A stretch of 19,302 nt of DNA from Winogradskyella sp. (GTDB lineage Bacteria; Bacteroidota; Bacteroidia; Flavobacteriales; Flavobacteriaceae): positions 1 to 19,302 of the forward strand of contig JASBSE010000386.1 of NCBI GenBank assembly GCA_030149115.1, in the 5' to 3' direction. Under the pieces are notes generated by a model that saw nothing but the letters and a program-made list of their open reading frames with translations, was not told where the DNA came from and searched no databases. Made by a program: the position numbers and the translations under genes. The stretch's first letter is position 1, and each line of letters starts with the position of its first letter. This document shows positions 1 to 6,970 of the stretch, one piece after another.

Positions 1-127
1 CATTACCACCAGAAATTTCGGGTTCAGTTCTACTAATATTAATAATGTTATCATAAGAAGAAAGCAAAGACGAAATTATGGCTTTACCAATGCCTTTGCT
101 TCCTCCTATAACAATTATAGTTTTCAT
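1..127 (-). CDS. SDR-family oxidoreductase, N-terminal fragment
   Basis: Only the first 42 residues are in the window; the gene continues past the left edge. The fragment begins MKTIIVIGGSKGIGKAI, a short-chain dehydrogenase nucleotide-binding turn (GGxxGIG at residues 8-14) after a hydrophobic first strand. This supports a classical Rossmann-fold NAD(P)-dependent oxidoreductase; the substrate cannot be told. Its ATG overlaps the TAA of the upstream 75-aa gene by one base (TAATG), so the two are probably translationally coupled. It is the last visible gene of the unit that starts at 1806 with folE and the DUF2805 gene. An SDR gene often accompanies photolyase clusters, so a role in that regulon is inferred from position only. 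Confidence 0.8.
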   Translation of the reverse strand, partial: MKTIIVIGGSKGIGKAIISSLLSSYDNIINISRTEPEISGGN

Positions 128-354
128 TATGCAGCAGTTAAGGGCTTACCTTTTAAACGTTTTTCTATTTTTTGTTTTATAACCGTCAGGCGCTTCATAA
201 GATCCATAAGTTTTTGATCTTTTTTCTTTTTGTAAATCTCGTTTACAGCAAGTATTATGTCTTTAGCTTCTCTCGCAGCTAAAATTCTGTCGCTAGTTGT
301 CTTGAATGAAAACTTTCTGTTTTCGAATTCTTTGGCTTGATCTATTATATCCAT
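127..354 (-). CDS. Uncharacterised 75-aa lysine-rich helical protein
   Basis: I do not recognise this family. The 75-residue product has no signal peptide, membrane segment or cysteine. It reads as almost entirely helical and strongly basic, with a KKKK run in the middle and a basic C-terminus (KRLKGKPLTAA). The middle and C-terminal half (about 30-68) have heptad-like hydrophobic spacing and could form a short coiled coil. It starts three bases after the folE stop codon and its own stop overlaps the next ATG by one base. It is therefore a real, tightly packed operon member rather than a chance frame. A small accessory or nucleic-acid-contacting protein is possible, but that is only a guess from composition. 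Confidence 0.7.
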   Translation of the reverse strand: MDIIDQAKEFENRKFSFKTTSDRILAAREAKDIILAVNEIYKKKKDQKLMDLMKRLTVIKQKIEKRLKGKPLTAA

Positions 355-357
355 GAC

Positions 358-1050
358 TTAATTATTTATGTAATTCTGAATTTCATTGATTTTTTCTGGC
401 GTATTAAAAATGCCACCATAGTAGGTCGTAACTGTAGTAGAGGTATCATCTTGAACTCCTCTTGAAGATACACAAAGGTGCTTAGCATCAATAATTACAG
501 CAATATCCTCAGTGTCTAAAATCGTTTTTAGCTCGTTGGCGATTTGCTGAGTTAAACGTTCTTGTACTTGAGGTCTCTTAGCGTAATATTGAACAATTCT
601 GTTGAGTTTTGAAAGCCCTATAACTTTGCCTGAAGATTTGTAAGCAATATGTGCTTTTCCTATGATTGGAACAAAGTGATGTTCACAGTTGGAATAAAAC
701 GTGATATTCTTTTCCACCAACATTTGGTTGTATTGATATTTATTATCGAATAATGCAACCTTCGGTTTATTTTGAGGGTCTAAACCTGAAAATATTTCTT
801 CAACATACATTTTGGCAACGCGGTCTGGTGTGCCATTAAGTGAATCGTCTGTAAGGTCTAAGCCTAAAACATCCATAATTTCAGAAAATAGAATGGAAAT
901 TCTATTTTTCTTTTCTTCATTAGACATGTCGAAAGCGTTTGCTTTCATCGGTGTTTCTAGGCTTGTAAATAGATGGTCGTCACCAATAGCTTCTGTACTA
1001 AAACCGTTGAGGTTGTGACCATTTTTTTTGGAAATTGCTTTTGTATTCAT
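358..1050 (-). CDS. folE: GTP cyclohydrolase I
   Basis: This enzyme converts GTP to 7,8-dihydroneopterin triphosphate, the first step of folate and pterin synthesis, in the cytoplasm. The 230-residue product carries the full catalytic core: TPDRVAKMY at 74-82, CEHHFVP at 122-128 and HLCVSSRGVQD at 191-201. The three expected zinc ligands are C122, H125 and C193, with the same mutual spacing as C110/H113/C181 of the E. coli enzyme. The first 45 or so residues are a low-similarity extension. It lies between the DUF2805 gene and a 75-aa gene, behind a shared operator-promoter. Here it probably supplies pterin for the methenyltetrahydrofolate antenna of the photolyases rather than acting as the only housekeeping copy; that role is inferred from context. 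Confidence 0.96.
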   Translation of the reverse strand: MNTKAISKKNGHNLNGFSTEAIGDDHLFTSLETPMKANAFDMSNEEKKNRISILFSEIMDVLGLDLTDDSLNGTPDRVAKMYVEEIFSGLDPQNKPKVALFDNKYQYNQMLVEKNITFYSNCEHHFVPIIGKAHIAYKSSGKVIGLSKLNRIVQYYAKRPQVQERLTQQIANELKTILDTEDIAVIIDAKHLCVSSRGVQDDTSTTVTTYYGGIFNTPEKINEIQNYINN

Positions 1051-1105
1051 AGCATCTTTTTAATGTGCTGTCTTTAAGTACTCCAAGCTTAAATCAAAGC
1101 ACGTG

Positions 1106-1378
1106 TTAACGTTTTGAAATAGAGTTGTGTGATATTGTTTTTTGACGTGAGCATTTAAATCTGCCTTTGTCGAACGTTCTTTTTTTTATGTGTTTAGTAG
1201 CTCTTCCTTGAACGCGTTTTCGCCATAATCTAAAGCTACTAGGCTTTAATTCCTTGCGCATTAAAGTGATTACCTCTTGTTCTTTTAAATCGAATTGAAA
1301 TTTTATAGCTTCAAAAGGTGTTCGATCTTCCCAAGCCATTTCAATCACTCGATCAATGTGTCTTTGGGTTAAATCCAT
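1106..1378 (-). CDS. DUF2805 / TIGR03643 family protein
   Basis: This is a small 90-residue basic protein of the TIGR03643/DUF2805 family. I recognise it from the N-terminal block MDLTQRHIDRVIEMAWEDR (1-19) followed by TPFEAIKFQFDL and the conserved SSFRLWRKRV stretch at about 47-56. The predicted fold is helical with a helix-turn-helix look, and the tail is rich in Lys and Arg. No biochemical function is established. The family repeatedly occurs beside cryptochrome, photolyase and DUF2256 genes in marine bacteria, as it does here. The start codon lies inside the end of the preceding 145-aa gene (10-base overlap), which suggests coupled translation. The last 20 or so residues look unlike the family core and may be variable. 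Confidence 0.85.
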   Translation of the reverse strand: MDLTQRHIDRVIEMAWEDRTPFEAIKFQFDLKEQEVITLMRKELKPSSFRLWRKRVQGRATKHIKKRTFDKGRFKCSRQKTISHNSISKR

Positions 1379-1806
1379 AATGCATCAGGCATTTTATATT
1401 GCATATCATACTTCACCTTTTGGTCGTATAACTTTCCGAAAAATTTCTTATTCTCATTAAAAGTTTTGTTAGCTCTAAAATGAACAAATTTTCCTTGCGC
1501 ATGTATGCTAGAGCCATTGATTTTGTAAATAACCAAATGGTAATAAGGTATAGCCCAAGTATAGCTTTTTAAACCTTTAGTAACCATAACTAATATACCG
1601 TTTGGTCGTAATTCAATATTGCCATAGTTTATATCAGATACGGTATTCATTACATTCTGCATGTTTGGACTTACTTTGTCTATAATCATGCGTTTTGAAC
1701 CAATTCCTCCTAATTTCAATTTTTGAAAAAAAGTATAAGATCTGCCAACCAGATCATCTATAATCTGTTTGTGCTGAGGGTTGTAATGTGTAGTGTCTAA
1801 TACCAT
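1369..1806 (-). CDS. Uncharacterised 145-aa protein, first gene of the folE unit
   Basis: I do not recognise this family. The product has no signal peptide or membrane helix. The region from about residue 60 to 110 alternates hydrophobic and polar residues (NIELRPNGILVMVTKGLKSY, then WAIPYYHLVIYKI), suggesting a small beta-rich, possibly PH-like or barrel fold. Its end is aromatic and basic. It is the first gene behind the conserved operator at 1828-1864, so it should be the most strongly transcribed member of this unit. It overlaps the DUF2805 gene by 10 bases. Position alone links it to the light-response cluster. An enzymatic role is not supported, as no catalytic motif is visible. Confidence 0.75.
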   Translation of the reverse strand: MVLDTTHYNPQHKQIIDDLVGRSYTFFQKLKLGGIGSKRMIIDKVSPNMQNVMNTVSDINYGNIELRPNGILVMVTKGLKSYTWAIPYYHLVIYKINGSSIHAQGKFVHFRANKTFNENKKFFGKLYDQKVKYDMQYKMPDALWI

Positions 1807-1813
1807 AACATAT

Positions 1814-1864
1814 CAAATTTACTAAATGTTTAACTTTTTAAGTGTAACGTTAAACAAATTTAAC
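1814..1864 (-). promoter_or_regulatory. Operator-promoter A, for the unit starting at 1806
   Basis: On the plus strand GTTTAAC (1828-1834) and its inverse complement GTTAAAC (1849-1855) are separated by 14 bases. An additional TTTAAC half-site follows at 1859-1864. Reading leftward, TAAATTTG (1821-1814) fits the flavobacterial -7 box TAnnTTTG, six bases beyond the palindrome and close to the ATG at 1806. No TTG is seen at the usual -33 distance. The same arrangement recurs at 8956-9007 in front of the TetR-like gene, so this is probably the binding site of a regulator shared by both units. Transcription would begin very near the start codon, giving a short or absent leader. Confidence 0.7.
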
Positions 1865-1902
1865 AGATAATTATGACGGATTGAACTCTAAAGAATAAAT
1901 AA

Positions 1903-3387
1903 TTAACTCTTATCTAATCCATTAAGAAAAGTTTCTGCTGTGGTGAAATGATTTTCTAAAGTCTCTTTTTTCATGCGATCGAGATTACCTAAGAGCATAC
2001 CTAATCTAGGATTGCTCTCAAAAAAATCTCTATGCTTATCCATAAATGTCCAGAATAATCCATCCCAAACCTCTTGCCAATCACCTTTGGAATAATTACT
2101 CATTTTCATGATGTAGTTGCTACTACTTATATAAGGTTTGGTAGACATTAAACCACCATCGGCAAACAGACTCATGCCATATACATTGGGTACCATGACC
2201 CAATCGTAGGCGTCGATAAATAATTCCATAAACCATTGACAAACATCATCTGGATCAAATTCGCAAAGCACCATAAAATTTCCAAGAATCATAAGGCGTT
2301 CTATATGATGAGCATAAGCGGTTTTGTTAACTTTCTTAATAACATCATCCACAGGTTTTATGCCAGTGGAACCATCATAAAATGACGAAGGGATTTTTCG
2401 TTTAAAATTCCAGAAATTCTTGGTACGCTCTTCGGTACCTTTTGCTTCATAAACACCTCTGATAAATTCTCGCCAACCTAAAATTTGTCGTACGAATCCT
2501 TCTGTAGAATTTATTGGCACATCATTAGATTTGGCATAATCAATAGCGTTTTCAATCACCTCGGAAGAATTCAGCAAACCAATATTAATTAATGGTGATA
2601 ACAAACTATGATTTAAAAAATGCTCTTCTTTTACAATAGCGTCTTCATAAACTCCAAATTCATGAAAGCGATAGTCGAAAAATTGTTGTAACCATTGCTC
2701 TGCAGATTCAAAATCGATTGGGTAAGTTAAGAAGTCATTCAGTTCTCCGTAATGATTACTAAAGTGTTCCTCTACATAGTTTTCGGCTTCTTTGTGATAT
2801 TTTGATTTATCAGGAAATTGAATATTTGGAGGTGTTTTGTCTTTTGGGTATTTCTTTCGGTTTTCGGAATCGTAAGTCCATTTGCCGCCTTCTGGTTCTT
2901 TTGAAACCATTAAAATATCTCGTTTTTTCCGTTGTTCTTTATAAAAGGAGGTTTGAAAGAATTTATTTTTTGAAGGTTTAAAAAACGAGCTGAGATCTTT
3001 TTTTGTATTAATAAACAGTGGACTTTCGTACCATTCAATTGTGATGTCTTTTGAAGTTGATTTAATACGTTTTTCTAGCCAATTGTCTGTAGGATCTATA
3101 ATGTGAAGTGTTTCCGTACCTTCTTCAATTAAATTTAAAATCAACTTACGAATATCACATAAATCTGAAGTTGCTTCAATATAACTTACGGTCTTGTCTT
3201 TCGATTTTAAATAATCTTCATAAACCTTCATAGAAGCTCGGTGAAACACTATTTTTTGTTTATGGAATTTATACTGTTTGAAAAATAGATACTCTTCAAT
3301 GAGATAGATTTCTGCATTAATATTTAGAATTGGAGAATTCTGAAATAATTGATGTGGAAAGAGTAATATGTATTCTTTATTCTTCAT
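1903..3387 (-). CDS. Cryptochrome/photolyase family protein (PhrB-like clade)
   Basis: This protein is related to the bacterial (6-4) photolyase clade typified by Agrobacterium PhrB, which uses blue light and FAD to repair DNA. I place the start at 3387, giving 494 residues; an in-frame extension to 3495 exists but lies inside the cryptochrome gene. Family blocks are HRASMKVYEDYL (50-61), KWTYDSENRKKYP (169-181), GWREFIRGVY (304-313), AHHIERLMILGNF (359-371) and YGMSLFADGG (403-412). By distance from the HH pair and from the MSNY segment, none of the four Fe-S cysteines of the clade is kept (see findings). The start follows the cryptochrome stop by one base (TAAGATG). It ends the unit that begins at 8937. 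Repair, signalling or another photoreceptor role cannot be separated by sequence. Confidence 0.93.
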   Translation of the reverse strand: MKNKEYILLFPHQLFQNSPILNINAEIYLIEEYLFFKQYKFHKQKIVFHRASMKVYEDYLKSKDKTVSYIEATSDLCDIRKLILNLIEEGTETLHIIDPTDNWLEKRIKSTSKDITIEWYESPLFINTKKDLSSFFKPSKNKFFQTSFYKEQRKKRDILMVSKEPEGGKWTYDSENRKKYPKDKTPPNIQFPDKSKYHKEAENYVEEHFSNHYGELNDFLTYPIDFESAEQWLQQFFDYRFHEFGVYEDAIVKEEHFLNHSLLSPLINIGLLNSSEVIENAIDYAKSNDVPINSTEGFVRQILGWREFIRGVYEAKGTEERTKNFWNFKRKIPSSFYDGSTGIKPVDDVIKKVNKTAYAHHIERLMILGNFMVLCEFDPDDVCQWFMELFIDAYDWVMVPNVYGMSLFADGGLMSTKPYISSSNYIMKMSNYSKGDWQEVWDGLFWTFMDKHRDFFESNPRLGMLLGNLDRMKKETLENHFTTAETFLNGLDKS

Positions 3388-3388
3388 C

Positions 3389-4693
3389 TTAAAACAAACT
3401 CGGTTGTAACCATAAATTTCTATAACTTCCTTTACTGTCGTAGCGTTCAGCTTGAAGCTGTACATTAAATTTTCTATCTCTTGGATCGTTACCAACTCCT
3501 GCTACATACATCCAATTGCCATAGTTGCTGTGAACATCGTAGTCGAGTAGGAGTGATTCAAAATAGGCGGCACCAATACGCCAATCTAGTTGTAACTCTT
3601 TAGCAAAATAGGATGCTACATTTTGGCGACCTCTATTGCTCATCCAGCCCGTTTCTTTGAGTTCAATCATGTTGGCATTTACAAAGTCGCTTTTAGTGTT
3701 TCCATTGATCCATTCGTCAATTAATTTTTGGTCTGTTTTCCACTCATAATTTTTATTTAGGATACCATCTAACTTAAAAATCTGATTACCATGCTTAAGA
3801 GAAATGTATTTAAAATAGTCGCGCCAAATCAATTCAAAAATGAGCCAATAGGTAGACTCATTATTGTAGTGTTCTTTTTCAAATTGTTTAACATTCCAAT
3901 AAATCGTTCTAGCAGAAATACTTCCGTTAGCCAACCAAGGTGAAAATTTTGAGCTGTAGTCCTTACCAATTAAACCATTTCTGGTTTTCTTATAAAAACC
4001 AAGTTTCTTAGTGTTGAAGAAATAGTCTTCCAGTCGTTGTAAAGCTTTGGTTTCACCTCCTTTAAATGGAAACGCAGAATGCGTATGTGTTTCAAAATCT
4101 TCAAAACCTAAATCTGTTAATGTTGGAATCTTAGTATCGTTTTCAATTCTATTATTTTCAGATTGTTTTTTGATTGTCGACTCGTGTCGAATAGCTATGT
4201 GTTTTTCAAGTTTTTTCCGAAATACTGTAAATACCTGAGGTGTTTGGTGAATCTCAAAATTGATATCATCAGGATGATATAGAAACTGATTATAAATGTG
4301 ATGCCAAGACACATTGTTTACCTGTTCTTTTACGGCATTTTCAATATCAACTTCTTCTTGTGTCCATTCTTTTTGAAGATAAATATTACTAACATCGTAA
4401 GTCTCACAAATTGAAGGAATGATTTCTTCAGGGTGCTTATGGTAAACTAATAAGTCTATGTTGAGGTTACTGAGTTGCTCTTTTAGATTTTCTACAGTTT
4501 CAATTAAAAATTTAGCTCTGTATTTTTCTGTTTTTTTAAAACCAAAAGCATCGATTTCAAACTGTTTTGGATCAAAACAATACACACCAAAAACTTTACT
4601 ACCTTTATTTGTAGCTTCACTTAATACGGTATTATCTATGGTTCTAAGATCATTTCTGAACCAAACTAAGTTTTCTATTTTGTCCTTCTGCAT
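3389..4693 (-). CDS. DASH-type cryptochrome / deoxyribodipyrimidine photolyase
   Basis: This is a 434-residue FAD-dependent blue-light protein. The N-terminal antenna domain starts NLVWFRNDLRTIDN (8-21). The C-terminal FAD/DNA domain contains SPWLANGSISARTIYW (251-266), IWRDYFKYISLKHG (289-302) and the DASH signature from NRGRQNVASYFA (353-364) through LDWRIGAAYFES and NYGNWMYVAGVGNDPRDRKFN (about 369-410). The final FNVQLQAERYD is typical of bacterial DASH members. These enzymes are thought to repair pyrimidine dimers mainly in single-stranded DNA and often bind MTHF, which fits the nearby folE. The start lies 19 bases inside the DUF2256 gene, and the stop is one base from the next ATG. Photolyase versus signalling activity cannot be settled from sequence. 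Confidence 0.95.
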   Translation of the reverse strand: MQKDKIENLVWFRNDLRTIDNTVLSEATNKGSKVFGVYCFDPKQFEIDAFGFKKTEKYRAKFLIETVENLKEQLSNLNIDLLVYHKHPEEIIPSICETYDVSNIYLQKEWTQEEVDIENAVKEQVNNVSWHHIYNQFLYHPDDINFEIHQTPQVFTVFRKKLEKHIAIRHESTIKKQSENNRIENDTKIPTLTDLGFEDFETHTHSAFPFKGGETKALQRLEDYFFNTKKLGFYKKTRNGLIGKDYSSKFSPWLANGSISARTIYWNVKQFEKEHYNNESTYWLIFELIWRDYFKYISLKHGNQIFKLDGILNKNYEWKTDQKLIDEWINGNTKSDFVNANMIELKETGWMSNRGRQNVASYFAKELQLDWRIGAAYFESLLLDYDVHSNYGNWMYVAGVGNDPRDRKFNVQLQAERYDSKGSYRNLWLQPSLF

Positions 4694-4812
4694 TTTTCGC
4701 TACAATATTTAACGTTGTCCCAATCTTTTGCCCATTTTTTGCGCCATGTAAATGGTCGTTCACAAACAGGACATATTTTTGTGGACAAATGTTGTTTTTT
4801 TACACCTTTCAT
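4675..4812 (-). CDS. DUF2256 zinc-ribbon protein, 45 aa
   Basis: This is a very short gene. Its product starts MKGVKKQHLSTKICPVCERP and continues with FTWRKKWAKDWDNVKYC and SEKCRRTK. The two cysteine pairs, C14-x2-C17 and C37-x3-C41, can hold one zinc. The RPFTWRKKW and YCSEKCR blocks identify DUF2256, a family of unknown function commonly found beside cryptochrome/photolyase genes. The ATG overlaps the stop of the upstream DUF2867 gene (ATGA), and the 3' end overlaps the cryptochrome start by 19 bases. Translation of all three is therefore likely coupled. A small zinc-binding partner for a photolyase or for nucleic acid is plausible but unproven. Confidence 0.93.
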   Translation of the reverse strand: MKGVKKQHLSTKICPVCERPFTWRKKWAKDWDNVKYCSEKCRRTK

Positions 4813-6230
4813 TTTTTGTTAATCAAGGCGTTAATCATTCCATTAAAAACGAAAGCGTGAAAGGGTAGTACCGCGTACCAATATAATCGTCCCCAAATAC
4901 CTCTTGGTCTAAAAACTGCACGTTGGTAGAGCTGGTCTTTTACAATTTTGAATTCCAACCAAGCTTCACCTGGTAGACGCATTTCAGCAAATAGTAGTAA
5001 ACGTTTTTCGTCCTTATCGGCAAATAGTACACGCCAAAAATCGAGCGCATCACCTGGTTCTAAATAAGTATCGTGTGTTCTTCCACGACGTAATCCAACA
5101 CCACCAAAAAGTTTATCAACATAGCCTCTAATTTTCCAAAGCCAGTTAAAACTGTACCAACCATTTCGCCCACCAATACTCCAGATTTTATTGAGGGTAA
5201 ACGTTTCATCTTTTACCGTTCTATGTCGTATATCTTTATAACAACCAAAATGTGGTAACTCAATATATTTAGAGAGCTGCACGTTAAATCTGCCACTGCT
5301 AATGGCATCTTTCCAACTAGAGACTACAGCATTTTGCTCGATTTTTTGAAAGGCTAGATTTACAGCTGTTTTGTAATCTACAGGTTCTATGCCAATAATT
5401 TTATTGATGTCACTAGGTTTTCCGATTACTTCAACTTTCATACTATCTACCAAGGCAGCAGCCAATTTAAACGACGTTGAGGTTACAAAATACAGCCAGT
5501 AAGATGATAATTTTGGTGTTAAAACCGGAAGTGTTACGATATGACGTTTGAGGTTACGGACGTCAGCAAATTGTAATAACATTTCTTTGTAGGTAAGCAC
5601 TTCTGGACCGAAAATATCGAAGGATTTATTGTACAATTCTTCTTTGCCCAATCCGCCAGATAGAAAACTCAACACATCACGAATGGCAATAGGTTGCGTT
5701 TTTGTTTTTAGCCATCTTGGCGTAATCATAAACGGTAATTTTTCTACAATATCTCTTATGATTTCAAAAGAAGCACTTCCACTACCGACTATAATTCCGG
5801 CTCTAAATGTAGTAAGTGCATAGTGGTCTGACTTTAATGTATTTTCAACTTGTAAGCGTGATTTTAAATGTTTTGAAAGTGAATTGTCGTTAACAATACC
5901 GCTGAGATAGATTACTTGTCTGCAACGTGTAGCATTTACCAAATTCTTAAAATTCTGAGCACATTGACGCTCTAAATCCGCAAAGTCGTTAGAGCTTGTG
6001 GACATAGAATGTATCAGATAATAAGCTGCATCTATATCTTCAGGAATCTTATTTGGCTCTGGATCTAGAAAATCTAGCTTAGTAAAAGAGCAAGAAGGAT
6101 GATTTTCAATTTCATCTGGAATGCGATTTAAATCACGAACACAACAAACTAGCTCATGCTCATCTTCTAAAAGCTGAAGTGCTAACCTTTTGGCAATATA
6201 GCCCGTTGTACCTGTGAGTAATATTTTCAT
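4809..6230 (-). CDS. SDR-family protein with C-terminal DUF2867 domain
   Basis: The 473-residue product is an extended SDR-like protein. The N-terminal Rossmann fold starts MKILLTGTTGYIAKRL (nucleotide loop at 6-13), and the C-terminal DUF2867 domain spans about 315-465 (GDALDFWRVLF and PRGIWGRLYWY blocks). I chose the ATG at 6230 because the glycine loop follows at once and an AAAGGGG Shine-Dalgarno-like sequence lies at 6242-6236; an in-frame start at 6266 would add 12 unrelated residues. The last loop glycine is alanine, as in atypical quinone- or lipid-linked members. Function is unknown. The gene overlaps DUF2256 by four bases and follows the flavin reductase gene after a 110-base gap. 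Confidence 0.9.
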   Translation of the reverse strand: MKILLTGTTGYIAKRLALQLLEDEHELVCCVRDLNRIPDEIENHPSCSFTKLDFLDPEPNKIPEDIDAAYYLIHSMSTSSNDFADLERQCAQNFKNLVNATRCRQVIYLSGIVNDNSLSKHLKSRLQVENTLKSDHYALTTFRAGIIVGSGSASFEIIRDIVEKLPFMITPRWLKTKTQPIAIRDVLSFLSGGLGKEELYNKSFDIFGPEVLTYKEMLLQFADVRNLKRHIVTLPVLTPKLSSYWLYFVTSTSFKLAAALVDSMKVEVIGKPSDINKIIGIEPVDYKTAVNLAFQKIEQNAVVSSWKDAISSGRFNVQLSKYIELPHFGCYKDIRHRTVKDETFTLNKIWSIGGRNGWYSFNWLWKIRGYVDKLFGGVGLRRGRTHDTYLEPGDALDFWRVLFADKDEKRLLLFAEMRLPGEAWLEFKIVKDQLYQRAVFRPRGIWGRLYWYAVLPFHAFVFNGMINALINKK

Positions 6231-6235
6231 AAAAG

Positions 6236-6260
6236 CCCCTTTAAATTCCCCAAAGGGGAA
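6236..6260 (-). promoter_or_regulatory. Shine-Dalgarno region with two alternative hairpins
   Basis: Upstream of the DUF2867 start, two inverted repeats share bases. TTCCCC (6246-6251) pairs with GGGGAA (6255-6260) around a 3-base loop. CCCCTTT (6236-6242) pairs with AAAGGGG (6252-6258) across nine bases. In the leftward transcript the second structure hides the AAAGGGG next to the ATG at 6230, while the first leaves it free. The two are mutually exclusive. This could be translational control or simply the end of a dispersed repeat. Confidence 0.4.
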
Positions 6261-6277
6261 AATCATATTGTTTTATT

Positions 6278-6303
6278 TGTCACATTGAGCGCAGTCGAAA
6301 TGT
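6278..6303. repeat. Probable flavobacterial dispersed intergenic repeat
   Basis: The stretch from TGTCACATTGAGC to GCAGTCGAAATGT resembles short repeats I know from intergenic regions of many flavobacterial genomes. It lies in the 110-base gap between the flavin reductase and DUF2867 genes, the only wide gap inside this otherwise overlapping unit. Only one copy is present in the window, so repetitiveness is recalled rather than seen. Confidence 0.5.
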
Positions 6304-6340
6304 TATAGAACTGAATAGCTGTAACTTTTTTAAATTTTTA

Positions 6341-6970
6341 TTAATTAGAAAGGTTCATTTTAGGTCTTTGATACTCTAAACGTGTGTTAGAATTTGGGAC
6401 AGCATAAGCATCTAAACCATTAATTGCTGCAACTTTTCCTTTTGACAAATTGATGAAGCCATCCTTTTCTAATAAGTCATCTTTCACATATAATTTCTTG
6501 ATTTTCCCAATCAATAGAATGGTATTATTAGCTTTAATTGGATACTCTTCAACATATTCCAAAGCCAATTGCAATGGACAGTTTTTTACAAATGGTGCTG
6601 AAAAATTATCCTTATATTCTTCATCGAGACTAGTAACATCAAACTCAGAAATAGAAGCATCGTATTTTGCGGAGGTGTGATGTGCATCTTCAAGAATATT
6701 TTGATGAATATGATTTAATGTGAAAAAACCAGTTTCTTTTATATTGTCATACGTATTTCTGATAACTGTAGTCGGTCTGAGGAAAAAGCCCAATAAAGCA
6801 GGATCAGATCCTAAATGTGTTACAGAACTAAACACGGCTACGTTGCTTATACCGTCTTTACATTTTGTACCAATAAGGTTTGCAGATTTGTAACCAGAAC
6901 AACTATTTATAAGGTTTATTCGGTATAAATGATGCATTTGGTTAATATCATCGTTATCAAATTCTATCAT
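6341..6970 (-). CDS. Flavin reductase-like (FMN-binding split-barrel) protein
   Basis: The 209-residue product belongs to the flavin reductase-like family. It shows the split-barrel core from about residue 20 to 170, with SGYKSANLIGTKCKDGISNVA (25-45), SDPALLGFFLRPTTVIRNTY (55-74) and TGFFTLNHIHQ (80-90). Family members bind FMN or FAD and many use NAD(P)H to reduce it; the substrate here is unknown. It has no signal peptide. The ATG directly follows the TAA of the ABC1 kinase gene without a gap, indicating coupled translation. Beside two FAD-dependent photolyases it could feed or recycle reduced flavin; that is inference from position. A flavin-dependent oxidoreductase of another pathway remains possible. 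Confidence 0.88.
   Translation of the reverse strand: MIEFDNDDINQMHHLYRINLINSCSGYKSANLIGTKCKDGISNVAVFSSVTHLGSDPALLGFFLRPTTVIRNTYDNIKETGFFTLNHIHQNILEDAHHTSAKYDASISEFDVTSLDEEYKDNFSAPFVKNCPLQLALEYVEEYPIKANNTILLIGKIKKLYVKDDLLEKDGFINLSKGKVAAINGLDAYAVPNSNTRLEYQRPKMNLSN

Noticed and set aside
3388..3495. N-terminal extension of the PhrB-like protein to 3495
   Set aside because: The added 36 residues lie entirely inside the cryptochrome coding region in another frame and do not resemble the family; the family N-terminus fits the ATG at 3387.
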